64,000 nt of DNA from NCBI RefSeq assembly GCF_014649995.1, contig NZ_BMUC01000006.1, forward strand, positions 313,290 to 377,289, given 5' to 3'. This document shows, piece by piece, positions 24,686 through 32,933 of the stretch. The position numbers and the translations under genes were made by a program. This stretch comes from Streptomyces griseoflavus. Its GTDB lineage: Bacteria; Actinomycetota; Actinomycetes; Streptomycetales; Streptomycetaceae. The notes below the pieces were generated by a model. That model was not told the origin of the DNA and made no database searches. It was given only the letters and a program-made list of their open reading frames with translations. Positions within the stretch are counted from its first letter, which is position 1. Every line of letters starts with the position of its first letter.

Positions 24686-25953
24686 AGCTTGACCACCCGC
24701 GGGTGGTCGGCCGTCTTGCCCCGGGTGTCGAACAGCTTGCGGGCGCGGTCGGCCAGCGCGTCGAGGTCTATCTCCCGGTGCGGCTGGAGCAGGATGGTGA
24801 GGTCCGCGGCCTCGGCGCCGGCCAGGTAGTCGTCGGCGCGCTCGACGGGAGCGCCGTCGACCGTCCAGTCGTCGACCTTGGGGTCGAAGTAGACGAGTTC
24901 CGCGCCGCGGGCGAGCAGGTTCTCGGCGACCGCCCGGGCCGGGCTCTCCCGCTGGTCGGAGATGTCCGGCTTGTAGGTGACACCGAGCAGCAGCACGCGG
25001 GAGCCGCGGACGGCCTTGCCCTCGTCGTTGAGCAGATCGGCGGCCCGGTTGACCACGTGCACGGGCATGCGCTGGTTGATCTCCTGCGCCAGCTCCACGA
25101 ACCGGAACGGGATGCCCAGCGAACGCACCTTGTAGGAGAGGTAGTTCGGGTCGATCGGGATGCAGTGTCCGCCGACGCCGGGGCCGGGGTGGAAGGGCGC
25201 GAAGCCGAACGGCTTGGTGGAGGCGCAGCGGATCGCGTCCCACAGGTCGACGCCGATCTCGCGGCAGAACATCGACATCTCGTTGACGAGGGCGATGTTG
25301 ACGTGCCGGTAGGTGTTCTCCAGCAGCTTGGCCATCTCGGCCTCGCGGGTGCCCTTGGCCTCGACCACGCGGGACACGAAGCGCTCGTAGAGGGCGCGCG
25401 CGGCCTTGGTGCAGTCGGCGGTGACGCCACCGACGACCTTGGGGGTGTTCTCCAGGCCGTAGTCGGGGTTGCCCGGGTCGATCCGCTCGGGCGAGAAGGC
25501 CAGGTGGAAGTCCTTGCCGACGGTCAGACCGCCGGCCTCCAGGCGGGGGCGCACGATCTCGTCGGTGGTGCCGGGGTACGTCGTGGACTCCAGCACCACC
25601 AGGGTGCCGGGGCGCAGGTGGGCGGCGATGTCCGCCACCGCGGCGTGCACGGCGCCCAGGTCCGGGGCGCCGTACTCGGTGAGCGGGGTCGGCACGCAGA
25701 TGACGACGGCGGCGGCGCCGGCGATGACCTCGGGGCGGTCGGAGGCGGTGAAGCCCTGGCCGAGCATCGCGCCGACCTCGGCGTCGGAGATGTCGTCGAC
25801 GTGCGAACGGCCGTTGTTCAGCCCCTCGACGACGGCGCCGCTGCGGTCGAGACCCACCACCTTCAGTCCGGCGGCGGAGGCGGAGCGGGCCAGCGGCAGC
25901 CCCACGTATCCAAGTCCGACAACGACAAGATCCGTCGTGGTGGATCTGCTCAC
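24682..25953 (-). CDS. nucleotide-sugar 6-dehydrogenase (UDP-HexNAc or UDP-glucose dehydrogenase)
   Basis: A 423-aa NAD-dependent enzyme that oxidises a UDP-sugar C6 to a uronic acid. The N-terminal Rossmann motif is VVVGLGYVGLPLA. The catalytic Cys is in GPGVGGHCIPIDPNYL, and the C-terminal UDP-binding domain includes LLLGVTYKPDISDQRESP. The GGHCIPIDP form is typical of UDP-GlcNAc/ManNAc dehydrogenases (WecC/WbpA group), whereas UDP-glucose dehydrogenases usually read GGSCFPKD. The substrate may therefore be a UDP-HexNAc. The GTG at 25953 is preferred to a TTG at 25968, because only the GTG has a purine-rich GGGGAA at good spacing. It is the first gene of the synthase operon, divergent from the LCP gene. 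Confidence 0.88.
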   Translation of the reverse strand: MSRSTTTDLVVVGLGYVGLPLARSASAAGLKVVGLDRSGAVVEGLNNGRSHVDDISDAEVGAMLGQGFTASDRPEVIAGAAAVVICVPTPLTEYGAPDLGAVHAAVADIAAHLRPGTLVVLESTTYPGTTDEIVRPRLEAGGLTVGKDFHLAFSPERIDPGNPDYGLENTPKVVGGVTADCTKAARALYERFVSRVVEAKGTREAEMAKLLENTYRHVNIALVNEMSMFCREIGVDLWDAIRCASTKPFGFAPFHPGPGVGGHCIPIDPNYLSYKVRSLGIPFRFVELAQEINQRMPVHVVNRAADLLNDEGKAVRGSRVLLLGVTYKPDISDQRESPARAVAENLLARGAELVYFDPKVDDWTVDGAPVERADDYLAGAEAADLTILLQPHREIDLDALADRARKLFDTRGKTADHPRVVKL

Positions 25954-26207
25954 GACACCATTCCCCAACCCCGTTGCACGGCCTCGGGCAGGCCGGACGC
26001 GGGCAGCACAAGCCGCCCGAGTAAATCGAACAAGTGCGAGGAGGCTAACAGAACCTTCACCTATTCACCCTGTCCACAACAAGTGCGGCTTGTCACGTAC
26101 ACATCGCTACAACCCTTGGCGCGGTGTGCGTGTCTCCTGTCACCGCAACGGAGTTCGCCCGTGCCGGAACTCCGGGCGACCAGCCGATTCACGTGAACCG
26201 GAGCGAC

Positions 26208-27296
26208 ATGAGTCACATCAGCACCCCCTCGGACGCACCCCGGCCCGGCGGCCGCCGGCGGGCCCGCGGCCGCACCCGCGGCAGGACCGTCCGCCGGGTC
26301 GTCCTGCCGGTGCTGCTGGTGCTCGTCCTCGCGGCCGGCGGAACCGCGTGGTGGCTCTACCAGGGGCTGGACAGCAACCTCAAGGACAGCGCGGTCGACC
26401 TGGAGCAGGCACTCGGCGACGAGAGGAACCGTCCGCGGCGCGAGGCCGCCGCCGGTGACGCGCTGAACCTGCTGCTGCTCGGCTCGGACTCCCGGGCGGG
26501 CGCGAACGCGGCGCTCGACGGCGGCCGGCCCGGCGGGGCACGCTCCGACACCGCGCTGCTGGTGCACATCGCCGGGGGCCGCACCGAGGCGGTGGCGGTG
26601 AGCATCCCGCGCGACACCCTGGTCACCCGGCCCGAGTGCACGGCGCCCGACGGCACGGTGCTGCCGTCCGCCCGGCGGGTGATGTTCAATTCCGTCTACG
26701 CGCAGGCGGGATCGGCGTGCACCGTGAAGACGGTGGAACAGATGAGTGACGTACGGGTGGACCATCTCGTGGAGGTGGACTTCGCCGGGTTCAAGGGAAT
26801 CGTCGACGCGATCGGCGGAGTGACCGTACGCCTGGACGAGCCGATCACCTCCGGACTGCGGCTGGACGCCGGGGAACACCGGCTGAACGGCGACGAGGCG
26901 CTGAAGTTCGTCCGCACCCGGCACGGTTACCGCGACGGCAGCGACCTGGGCCGGATCGAACTCCAGCAGAAGTTCCTGGGCGCACTGCTCGCCGAAATCA
27001 AACGGCAGGACCTGCTGGGGAGTCCGGCGAAGCTGTACCGGATCGCCGACCGGCTGACCGAGTCGCTGACCACCGACTCCGAACTGGCCTCACTGACCGC
27101 GCTGGCGGAGTTCGGGCGGAGCCTGGAGGGCATCGACCCGGCGGCGATGGACACGGTCATGCTGCCGGTGGCGTACGACAAGGCGGACCCCAACCGGGTG
27201 GTGGCGGTGGAGCCGTCGGCGTCCCTGCTGTGGGAGGCGATCCGGACCGACGCCGAGATCCCGGAGCCGGTGCGGAAGTCCCCCGCGCGCGGCTGA
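26208..27296 (+). CDS. LytR-CpsA-Psr (LCP) family glycopolymer ligase
   Basis: A 362-aa protein with a very basic cytoplasmic N-terminus (GGRRRARGRTRGRTVRR), one membrane helix (~29-50), and an extracellular LCP domain at ~85-310. Landmarks are LLLGSDSRAG, RSDTALLVHI, AVSIPRDTLV, GGVTVRLDEPI, and LNGDEALKFVRTRHG...SDLGRIELQQKFL. These include the Asp and Arg residues that bind the polyprenyl-pyrophosphate substrate. LCP enzymes attach glycopolymers to peptidoglycan. The ATG has a GGAG site 6 nt upstream. It shares a 254-bp divergent promoter region with the dehydrogenase/synthase operon, so it may anchor that operon's polysaccharide to the wall. The link is inferred from position. Confidence 0.9.
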   Translation: MSHISTPSDAPRPGGRRRARGRTRGRTVRRVVLPVLLVLVLAAGGTAWWLYQGLDSNLKDSAVDLEQALGDERNRPRREAAAGDALNLLLLGSDSRAGANAALDGGRPGGARSDTALLVHIAGGRTEAVAVSIPRDTLVTRPECTAPDGTVLPSARRVMFNSVYAQAGSACTVKTVEQMSDVRVDHLVEVDFAGFKGIVDAIGGVTVRLDEPITSGLRLDAGEHRLNGDEALKFVRTRHGYRDGSDLGRIELQQKFLGALLAEIKRQDLLGSPAKLYRIADRLTESLTTDSELASLTALAEFGRSLEGIDPAAMDTVMLPVAYDKADPNRVVAVEPSASLLWEAIRTDAEIPEPVRKSPARG

Positions 27297-27309
27297 GGCC
27301 GCGGAGGGC

Positions 27310-28326
27310 TCACACCTCCCGCCAGGCCCTCAGGGCGAGGCCCGGCTCGTCCTTGCGGCGGGTGAGCAGCAGGGTGCCGGTGGACGGGTCGAGGGAGGCG
27401 GCCACGAGTTCGCCGTGCTCGTCGAGGGCCACGGACACCGAGGCGCCCGCGCCGAGTTGGGGGCCGGACTCGGTCCACCAGGCCCCGGCGGGCTCCTGCT
27501 CGGTGGGGTAGGCGGCGAAGGCGACGCGGCCGCTCGCCGAGCGCTGGGCGAGCACGGTGCAGTCGTGGCCCTCTATCGCGCAGCGCACGGCGGACACCGG
27601 TCCGGGACCGGCCGCGGTGAGGAGGGGCACCGGTGCGCTGCCGGCGCGCCAGGCGCACAACTCCCCGTGCCGGTCGGTGAAGAAGAGCGTGGTGTGCTCG
27701 TCGGAGGTGGCCAGGGCGCGCAGGGTGCCGGGCCGTGCCCGCACGTCGAGGCCCTCCGCCGGTCCGGGCGGCGTGCCGGGCTCCTCCTGACGCCAGCGCA
27801 GGATGCCGTCCGGGCCGGCCGCGTACAGCTCCACCCGGCCCGACTGCCCGGTGACGGCGGCGAGTTGTTCGTGGACGTCCTCGCCGCCGAGGTGCGTCCA
27901 CGGGTTCCAGCCGCCCTTCTCCTTCTGCGCGGCCATGCCGACCCCGCCGCCGGCGGCGCGGACGAAGACATGGGCGCGGCCCGCCGCGTCGACGGCGACG
28001 GCCGGTGTGCCGGTGCGGTCGCCCTTCTTGTCGGGGTGTCCGAGCGGGTTCCAGTCGAGGGGGGCGAGCCGGGGGCGGAAGTGGGTGGAGTGCACCAGGC
28101 CGGACTCGCCGTTCACCGTGGGCCGCCAGGCGACCAGGTGGGCGTAGCCGTCGGCGCCCTGGCCCACGGCCGGTCCCGGGCGCAGCCGCTGGTCGCCGCC
28201 GATCCTGCGGGGCGTCTCCCAGGGGCCGCCGGGGGCGAGTTCCGCGCGGCACAGGACGGCGTCGTCCGACGGCAGGTAGACGGTCAGGCGGCCGTCGCGG
28301 CCGCGGAGGAGCCAGTCGCCGTTCAC
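27310..28326 (-). CDS. beta-propeller-like protein of unknown function
   Basis: A 338-aa protein without signal peptide or membrane helices. The sequence consists of repeated blocks of ~45-50 residues with patterns such as AVAVDAAGRAHVFVRAAGGG, GRVELYAAGPDGILRW and HTTLFFTDRHGELCAWR. This is typical of PLL/tachylectin-type or sialidase-like propellers that bind sugars. No catalytic motif is apparent. The GTG start at 28326 has only a weak AAGCG upstream. The stop is 13 nt from the convergent LCP stop. It is divergent from the NYN-like gene (67 bp between starts). A lectin-like role is inferred from fold-type pattern alone. Confidence 0.7.
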   Translation of the reverse strand: MNGDWLLRGRDGRLTVYLPSDDAVLCRAELAPGGPWETPRRIGGDQRLRPGPAVGQGADGYAHLVAWRPTVNGESGLVHSTHFRPRLAPLDWNPLGHPDKKGDRTGTPAVAVDAAGRAHVFVRAAGGGVGMAAQKEKGGWNPWTHLGGEDVHEQLAAVTGQSGRVELYAAGPDGILRWRQEEPGTPPGPAEGLDVRARPGTLRALATSDEHTTLFFTDRHGELCAWRAGSAPVPLLTAAGPGPVSAVRCAIEGHDCTVLAQRSASGRVAFAAYPTEQEPAGAWWTESGPQLGAGASVSVALDEHGELVAASLDPSTGTLLLTRRKDEPGLALRAWREV

Positions 28327-28393
28327 CGCTTCACCTTATGCACAGCGTTTCCCGGCGCGCGGGCGGGGCGGCTTCGCGTGGGACGCTGGCCTC

Positions 28394-28765
28394 ATGAACG
28401 ACACCACCGCCCTGCTCGTGATCGTCGACGCCGCGAACGTCGTCGGGTCGGTGCCCGACGGGTGGTGGCGGGACCGCCGGGGCGCGGCGGAGCGCCTGCG
28501 GGACCGGCTGGCCGCGGACGGCCTGCCGGACCGTCCGGGGCCGGTGGAGCTCGTCCTGGTCGTCGAGGGTGCGGCGCGCGGGGTGGAGCCGGTTCCGGGG
28601 GTCCGGGTGGAGTCCGCCCCGGGCAGCGGCGACGACCACATGGTCGCACTGGTGGCCGGGGCGGGCGACCGCCCGGTCCTGGTCGTCACGGCCGACCGCG
28701 AACTGCGCCGCAGGGTGACCTCCCTGGGCGCGGAGGTCACCGGCCCGCGGTCCGTGCCCCGCTGA
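28394..28765 (+). CDS. small NYN/PIN-like domain protein
   Basis: A 123-aa protein. LLVIVDAANVVGSVPDGWW at the N-terminus, SGDDHMVALV in the middle and VLVVTADRELRRRV followed by GAEVTGP near the end place the acidic residues where PIN-like/NYN nucleases have their metal site (Asp in DAANV, DD pair, Asp in TADREL). Homologues are sometimes annotated as NTP pyrophosphohydrolases, which I consider less likely. It would be a small cytoplasmic RNase or RNA-processing factor. It is the only gene on the plus strand here. A large palindrome lies 85 nt after its stop. Confidence 0.75.
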   Translation: MNDTTALLVIVDAANVVGSVPDGWWRDRRGAAERLRDRLAADGLPDRPGPVELVLVVEGAARGVEPVPGVRVESAPGSGDDHMVALVAGAGDRPVLVVTADRELRRRVTSLGAEVTGPRSVPR

Positions 28766-28849
28766 CCCCGCCCGGCGGTCAGCCGACGCACCGGACGCGC
28801 CGCGCCCCGCCGGGTTCTCCGCCGTCCCCGACGGCGACGCCCTGACGGC

Positions 28850-28875
28850 GGAGCACCCGGGCGCCCGGGTGCTCC
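28850..28875. terminator. 26-bp perfect palindrome, probable terminator
   Basis: GGAGCACCCGGGC and its exact complement meet without a loop, downstream of the NYN-like gene and between convergent genes. Confidence 0.55.
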
Positions 28876-29095
28876 GAACCCGCGGCGGCACAGGCGGGCG
28901 GGCTTCACCGGCGTACCGGGGCGACACCGCCGACGCCTGCCCCTCCGTCCCCCGGGCGGCCGGGCACGGGGGCGGCGCCCCGGTGGGCGCGGAGTCGGCG
29001 TCGCACGAGGGCCGCGCTTCGGCGCTCGCGGCCCCCGGCTCAGGCCGCCCGCGCCGGTGAGGCGGGTCGGCCGGCGGCGCCGTCCCGGTGTGACC

Positions 29096-29129
29096 GCGCC
29101 CCGGTGCGTGTCGGTCACGGCCGGGGCGC
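29096..29129 (-). terminator. terminator of the APC transporter gene
   Basis: GCGCCCCGG pairs with CCGGGGCGC across a 16-nt loop that also offers an alternative TGACCG/CGGTCA stem. It lies 5 nt after the transporter stop on the minus strand. Confidence 0.6.
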
Positions 29130-29134
29130 CGGGG

Positions 29135-30655
29135 TCAGCGGGAGTCCGGGCCGGAGCGTCCGACCGGCGCGCCCGGTTCCGCCTCGCCGCGGGCCAGACG
29201 GCTGTGGTTGCGGCTGTAAAGGAAGTAGACGACTACGCCGATCGCCATCCAGACCCCGAAGCGGAGCCACGTCTCGGCGGGCAGGTTCAGCATCAGCCAC
29301 AGGGAGGCGGCGACCGACACGATCGGCAGCACGGGCACCCAGGGGGTGCGGAACGCCCGCGGCAGGTCGGGCCGGGTCCTGCGGAGGATGATCACGCTGA
29401 TCGCGACGATGACGAAGGCGAACAGGGTGCCGATGTTCACCAGCGCGGCGAGTTCGTTCAGCGGGGTGAAGCCGGCGAGGATCGCGATGGCGACACCGAG
29501 CAGGATGGTCGGCCGGTGCGGGGTCCTGAACCGGGGGTGGACGCGGGAGAAGAACCTCGGCAGCAGTCCGTCGCGGCTCATCGCGAAGAAGACCCGGGTC
29601 TGGCCGAGCAGCAGGATCATGCAGACGGTCGTCAGGCCGACAGCGGCCCCGAAGCTGATGAAACCCGCGTACCACGGATGCCCGGTGGCCTTGAAGGCGT
29701 CCGCCAGCGGGGCGTCCACGGACAGTTCGGTGTAGTGCTGCATTCCGGTGACGACGAGCGACACCAGCACGTACAGCACGGTGCAGATGAACAGGGAGCC
29801 GAGGATGCCGCGGGGCATGTCGCGCTGCGGGTTCTTGGTCTCCTCGGCGGCCGTGGCGACGATGTCGAAGCCGATGAAGGCGAAGAACACCACCGAGGCC
29901 GCGGTGAAGATACCCATCACGCCGAAGTTGGCCGGGGCCCAGCCGAACATGAGCTGGATGAGCGGGGAAGCGAGACTGTCCCCCGCGGGCACGGGCTCCG
30001 ACTTGGGGATGAAGGGGTCGTAGTTGTCCGCGGTGATGAAGAAGGCCCCCGCGATGATCACCACGAGGACCACGGTCACCTTGATGGCCACGACCACCGA
30101 GGTGACCCGGGCGGACAGCTTCATGCCGAGGACGAGGACGCCGGTGAGCACCAGCACCAGCACGGCGGCGAGGATGTCGAACCCGAAGACGTCGGAGCCC
30201 TCGCGGCTGCCCAGGACCGCGGGCATCTGCCAGCCGGCGTTGTCCATGAGCGACTGGATGTAACCCGACCAGCCGACGGCCACCACCGCCGTGCCCAGCG
30301 CGAATTCCAGGACCAGGTCCCAGCCGATGATCCAGGCGGGCAGTTCACCCAGGGAGGCGTACGAGAACGTGTAGGCGGAGCCCGCCACCGGGACGGTGGA
30401 GGCGAACTCGGCGTAGCAGAGCGCGGCGAGCGCGCAGACGACGCCGGCCACCACGAAGGCCAGGGCGGTGGCCGGTCCGGCGTTGTCCTTGGCGACCGTG
30501 CCGGTGAGGACGAAGATGCCGGTGCCGATGATGACACCGACGCCGAAGACGGTCAGATCCAGGGCGGACAGGGACTTCTTGAGCGAATGCTCGGGTTCCT
30601 CCGTGTCACGGATCGACTGTTCGACCTTCTTCGTCCGGAAGAGGGGGCTTGTCAC
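29135..30655 (-). CDS. APC-superfamily amino acid permease (cationic amino acid transporter type)
   Basis: A 506-aa membrane protein with about 12-14 hydrophobic helices. The first helix has the APC signature VFGVGVIIGTGIFVLTG. Other family features are CYAEFASTVPVAGSAYTFSY, FFAFIGFDIVATAAEETKNPQRDMP and GQTRVFFAMSRDGLLP. It is closest to the CAT subfamily (YfnA/CAT-1-like), which imports arginine, lysine or other amino acids with protons. The GTG at 30655 has a GGGAGG site upstream and avoids a non-conserved extension. It lies downstream of dxs on the same strand but has its own 147-bp upstream region including the dxs terminator. The exact substrate is not predictable. Confidence 0.92.
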   Translation of the reverse strand: MTSPLFRTKKVEQSIRDTEEPEHSLKKSLSALDLTVFGVGVIIGTGIFVLTGTVAKDNAGPATALAFVVAGVVCALAALCYAEFASTVPVAGSAYTFSYASLGELPAWIIGWDLVLEFALGTAVVAVGWSGYIQSLMDNAGWQMPAVLGSREGSDVFGFDILAAVLVLVLTGVLVLGMKLSARVTSVVVAIKVTVVLVVIIAGAFFITADNYDPFIPKSEPVPAGDSLASPLIQLMFGWAPANFGVMGIFTAASVVFFAFIGFDIVATAAEETKNPQRDMPRGILGSLFICTVLYVLVSLVVTGMQHYTELSVDAPLADAFKATGHPWYAGFISFGAAVGLTTVCMILLLGQTRVFFAMSRDGLLPRFFSRVHPRFRTPHRPTILLGVAIAILAGFTPLNELAALVNIGTLFAFVIVAISVIILRRTRPDLPRAFRTPWVPVLPIVSVAASLWLMLNLPAETWLRFGVWMAIGVVVYFLYSRNHSRLARGEAEPGAPVGRSGPDSR

Positions 30656-30739
30656 GGGTACCTCCCACGCTTGTCGTCCTCGACATGATCGAGAGGGGGC
30701 GTAGGTCGTATGCCCCGGCGCGGGCGCTCTCACGCGAAC

Positions 30740-30779
30740 GGGCCGCGCGCGCCACTCTTCACAGTGGCACGGGCGGCCC
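30740..30779 (-). terminator. dxs terminator
   Basis: An interrupted hairpin (GGGCCG...GCCACT, loop CTTCAC, AGTGGC...CGGCCC) lies 23 nt after the dxs stop. Confidence 0.6.
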
Positions 30780-30802
30780 ATCCGGGCGATGCGGAGGCGA
30801 CG

Positions 30803-32734
30803 TCAGTCGCGGGCGGGTTCCACCGAGTCGACGGCGTCCGCGGAGGAGTGCTCGTACTTCCCGTCGAGCTTGGCCACCAGGCCGGTCACCTGACGGGCGA
30901 TGTCGGGAGCGGTCAGGCCGATCTCGGTCAGGACCTCGGCGCGCGAGGCGTGGTCGAGGAAGCGCGGCGGGATGCCGAAGTCGCGCAGCGGCACGTCCAC
31001 ACCGGCGTCGCGCAGCGCCTGGGCGATGGTCGAGCCGACACCGCCGACGCGGGAGTTGTCCTCCACGGTGACGACGACGCGGTGCTTCTCGGCGAGCGGG
31101 GCCATCGCCTCGTCGACGGGCTTGACCCAGCGCGGGTCGACGACGGTGGTGGAGATGCCCTGCCGGTCGAGCAGGGCGGCGATCTCCAGGCACATCGGCG
31201 CGAGCGCTCCCACCGAGACCAGCAGCACGTCGGGGGTGTCCGTGCCGGGCTCGCGCAGGACGTCCATGCCGCCGACGCGGCCCACGGCGGGCACGGCCGG
31301 CCCGACGGCGCCCTTGGAGAAGCGCACCACGGTGGGGGCGTCCTCGACGACGGTGGCCTCGCGCAGCTGGGCGCGGACCTGGTCGGCGTCGCGCGGCGCG
31401 GCGAGCCGCAGGCCGGGGACGACCTGGAGGATGGACATGTCCCACATGCCGTTGTGGGAGGCGCCGTCGGTGCCGGTGACGCCGGCCCGGTCGAGGACGA
31501 ACGTCACGCCGCACTTGTGCAGGGCCACGTCCATCAGCACCTGGTCGAAGGCGCGGTTGAGGAAGGTGGCGTACACGGCGAAGACGGGGTGCACCCCGGC
31601 GTGGGCGAGGCCGGCCGCGGAGACGGCGCCGTGCTGCTCGGCGATGCCGACGTCGTAGACCCGGTCGGGGAAGCGCTTGGCGAACTTGTCGAGGCCGACC
31701 GGCTGGAGCATGGCGGCGGTGATGGCGACGATGTCCTCGCGCTCCTCGCCGAGTTTCACCATCTCCTCGCCGAAGACGCTCGTCCAGTCGGCGCCGGAGC
31801 TGGCGATCGGCAGGCCCGTGTCGGGGTGGATCTTGCCGACGGCGTGGAAGCGGTCGGCCTCGTCCTGGAGGGCGGGCTGGTAGCCGCGGCCCTTCTCGGT
31901 GAGGCAGTGCACGATGACCGGGCCGCCGAAGCGCTTGGCGCGGGTCAGGGCGGACTCCAGGGCCTCGATGTCGTGGCCGTCGATGGGGCCGACGTACTTC
32001 AGGCCCAGGTCCTCGAACATGCCCTGCGGGGCGATGAAGTCCTTCAGGCCCTTCTTCGCGCCGTGCAGCGTGTCGAAGAGGGGCTTGCCGACGACCGGGG
32101 TGCGCTCCAGGAGGTCCTTGGTGCGGGTCAGGAAGCGCTCGTAGCCGTCGGTGGTGCGCAGGGTCGCCAGGTGGTTCGCCAGGCCGCCGATGGTGGGCGA
32201 GTAGGAGCGCTCGTTGTCGTTGACAACGATGACGAGCGGGCGGTCCTTGGCGTCGGCGATGTTGTTCAGCGCCTCCCAGGCCATGCCGCCGGTGAGCGCG
32301 CCGTCGCCGATGACCGCGACGACGTGGCTGTCGCGCTTCTTGATCTGGTTGGCCTTGGCGATGCCGTCGGCCCAGCCGAGGACGGTGGAGGCGTGGCTGT
32401 TCTCGATGACGTCGTGCTCGGACTCCGCCTGCGAGGGGTAGCCGGACAGGCCGCCCTTCATCTTCAGCCTGGAGAAGTCCTGCCGGCCGGTCAGCAGCTT
32501 GTGCACGTAGGACTGGTGGCCGGTGTCCCAGAGCACCTTGTCCCTGGGCGACTCGAAGACCCGGTGCAGGGCGATGGTGAGCTCCACCACACCGAGGTTG
32601 GGGCCGAGGTGGCCGCCGGTCTTGGAGACCGCCTCGACGAGGAAGGTCCGGATCTCCCCGGCCAGCCGGTCGAGCTCCTCCGGGCCGAGCCGGTCCAGAT
32701 CGCGCGGTCCCCTGATGCGGGTCAGCAGCGGCAC
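30803..32734 (-). CDS. dxs: 1-deoxy-D-xylulose-5-phosphate synthase
   Basis: A 643-aa thiamine-diphosphate enzyme that condenses pyruvate and glyceraldehyde-3-phosphate, the first step of the MEP isoprenoid pathway. The N-terminal domain has [18 protein letters not shown] and the ThDP-binding block [20 protein letters not shown]...[13 protein letters not shown]. The pyrimidine-binding domain has [18 protein letters not shown] with the catalytic Glu, and [20 protein letters not shown]-terminal transketolase domain is complete. The GTG start has an AGGAGG site. It is separated from the xylose operon by a terminator. Streptomycetes often carry a second dxs elsewhere; this copy looks fully functional. 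Confidence 0.97.
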   Translation of the reverse strand: MPLLTRIRGPRDLDRLGPEELDRLAGEIRTFLVEAVSKTGGHLGPNLGVVELTIALHRVFESPRDKVLWDTGHQSYVHKLLTGRQDFSRLKMKGGLSGYPSQAESEHDVIENSHASTVLGWADGIAKANQIKKRDSHVVAVIGDGALTGGMAWEALNNIADAKDRPLVIVVNDNERSYSPTIGGLANHLATLRTTDGYERFLTRTKDLLERTPVVGKPLFDTLHGAKKGLKDFIAPQGMFEDLGLKYVGPIDGHDIEALESALTRAKRFGGPVIVHCLTEKGRGYQPALQDEADRFHAVGKIHPDTGLPIASSGADWTSVFGEEMVKLGEEREDIVAITAAMLQPVGLDKFAKRFPDRVYDVGIAEQHGAVSAAGLAHAGVHPVFAVYATFLNRAFDQVLMDVALHKCGVTFVLDRAGVTGTDGASHNGMWDMSILQVVPGLRLAAPRDADQVRAQLREATVVEDAPTVVRFSKGAVGPAVPAVGRVGGMDVLREPGTDTPDVLLVSVGALAPMCLEIAALLDRQGISTTVVDPRWVKPVDEAMAPLAEKHRVVVTVEDNSRVGGVGSTIAQALRDAGVDVPLRDFGIPPRFLDHASRAEVLTEIGLTAPDIARQVTGLVAKLDGKYEHSSADAVDSVEPARD

Positions 32735-32873
32735 CCGTGCCTCCTTGCAGTAGAGCTGATCGAGCTGTTGCCGGGCGGGTCGAGTCTAATCTTCCGCTCC
32801 GGTGGAACGACTCCGGGCGGTGCGTCGTGCGTCACCCGATCAGCAGTACCCGGATGCGCCCGTCCTACGACAC

Positions 32874-32912
32874 GGCTGTTGCCCGGCACCTGAGAGGCAC
32901 CGGGCAACAGCC
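32874..32912 (-). terminator. terminator of the xylFGH operon
   Basis: A perfect 13-bp stem (GGCTGTTGCCCGG / CCGGGCAACAGCC) with a 13-nt loop lies 21 nt after the xylH stop. Confidence 0.75.
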
Positions 32913-32933
32913 GACGGATCCGTACCGGGCCCG

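Larger units (their letters stand above)
28766..29134. other. intergenic region between convergent genes
   Basis: This 369-bp very GC-rich stretch contains the 26-bp palindrome at 28850-28875 and the amino-acid transporter terminator at 29096-29129. No reading frame looked real on either strand. Confidence 0.65.
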
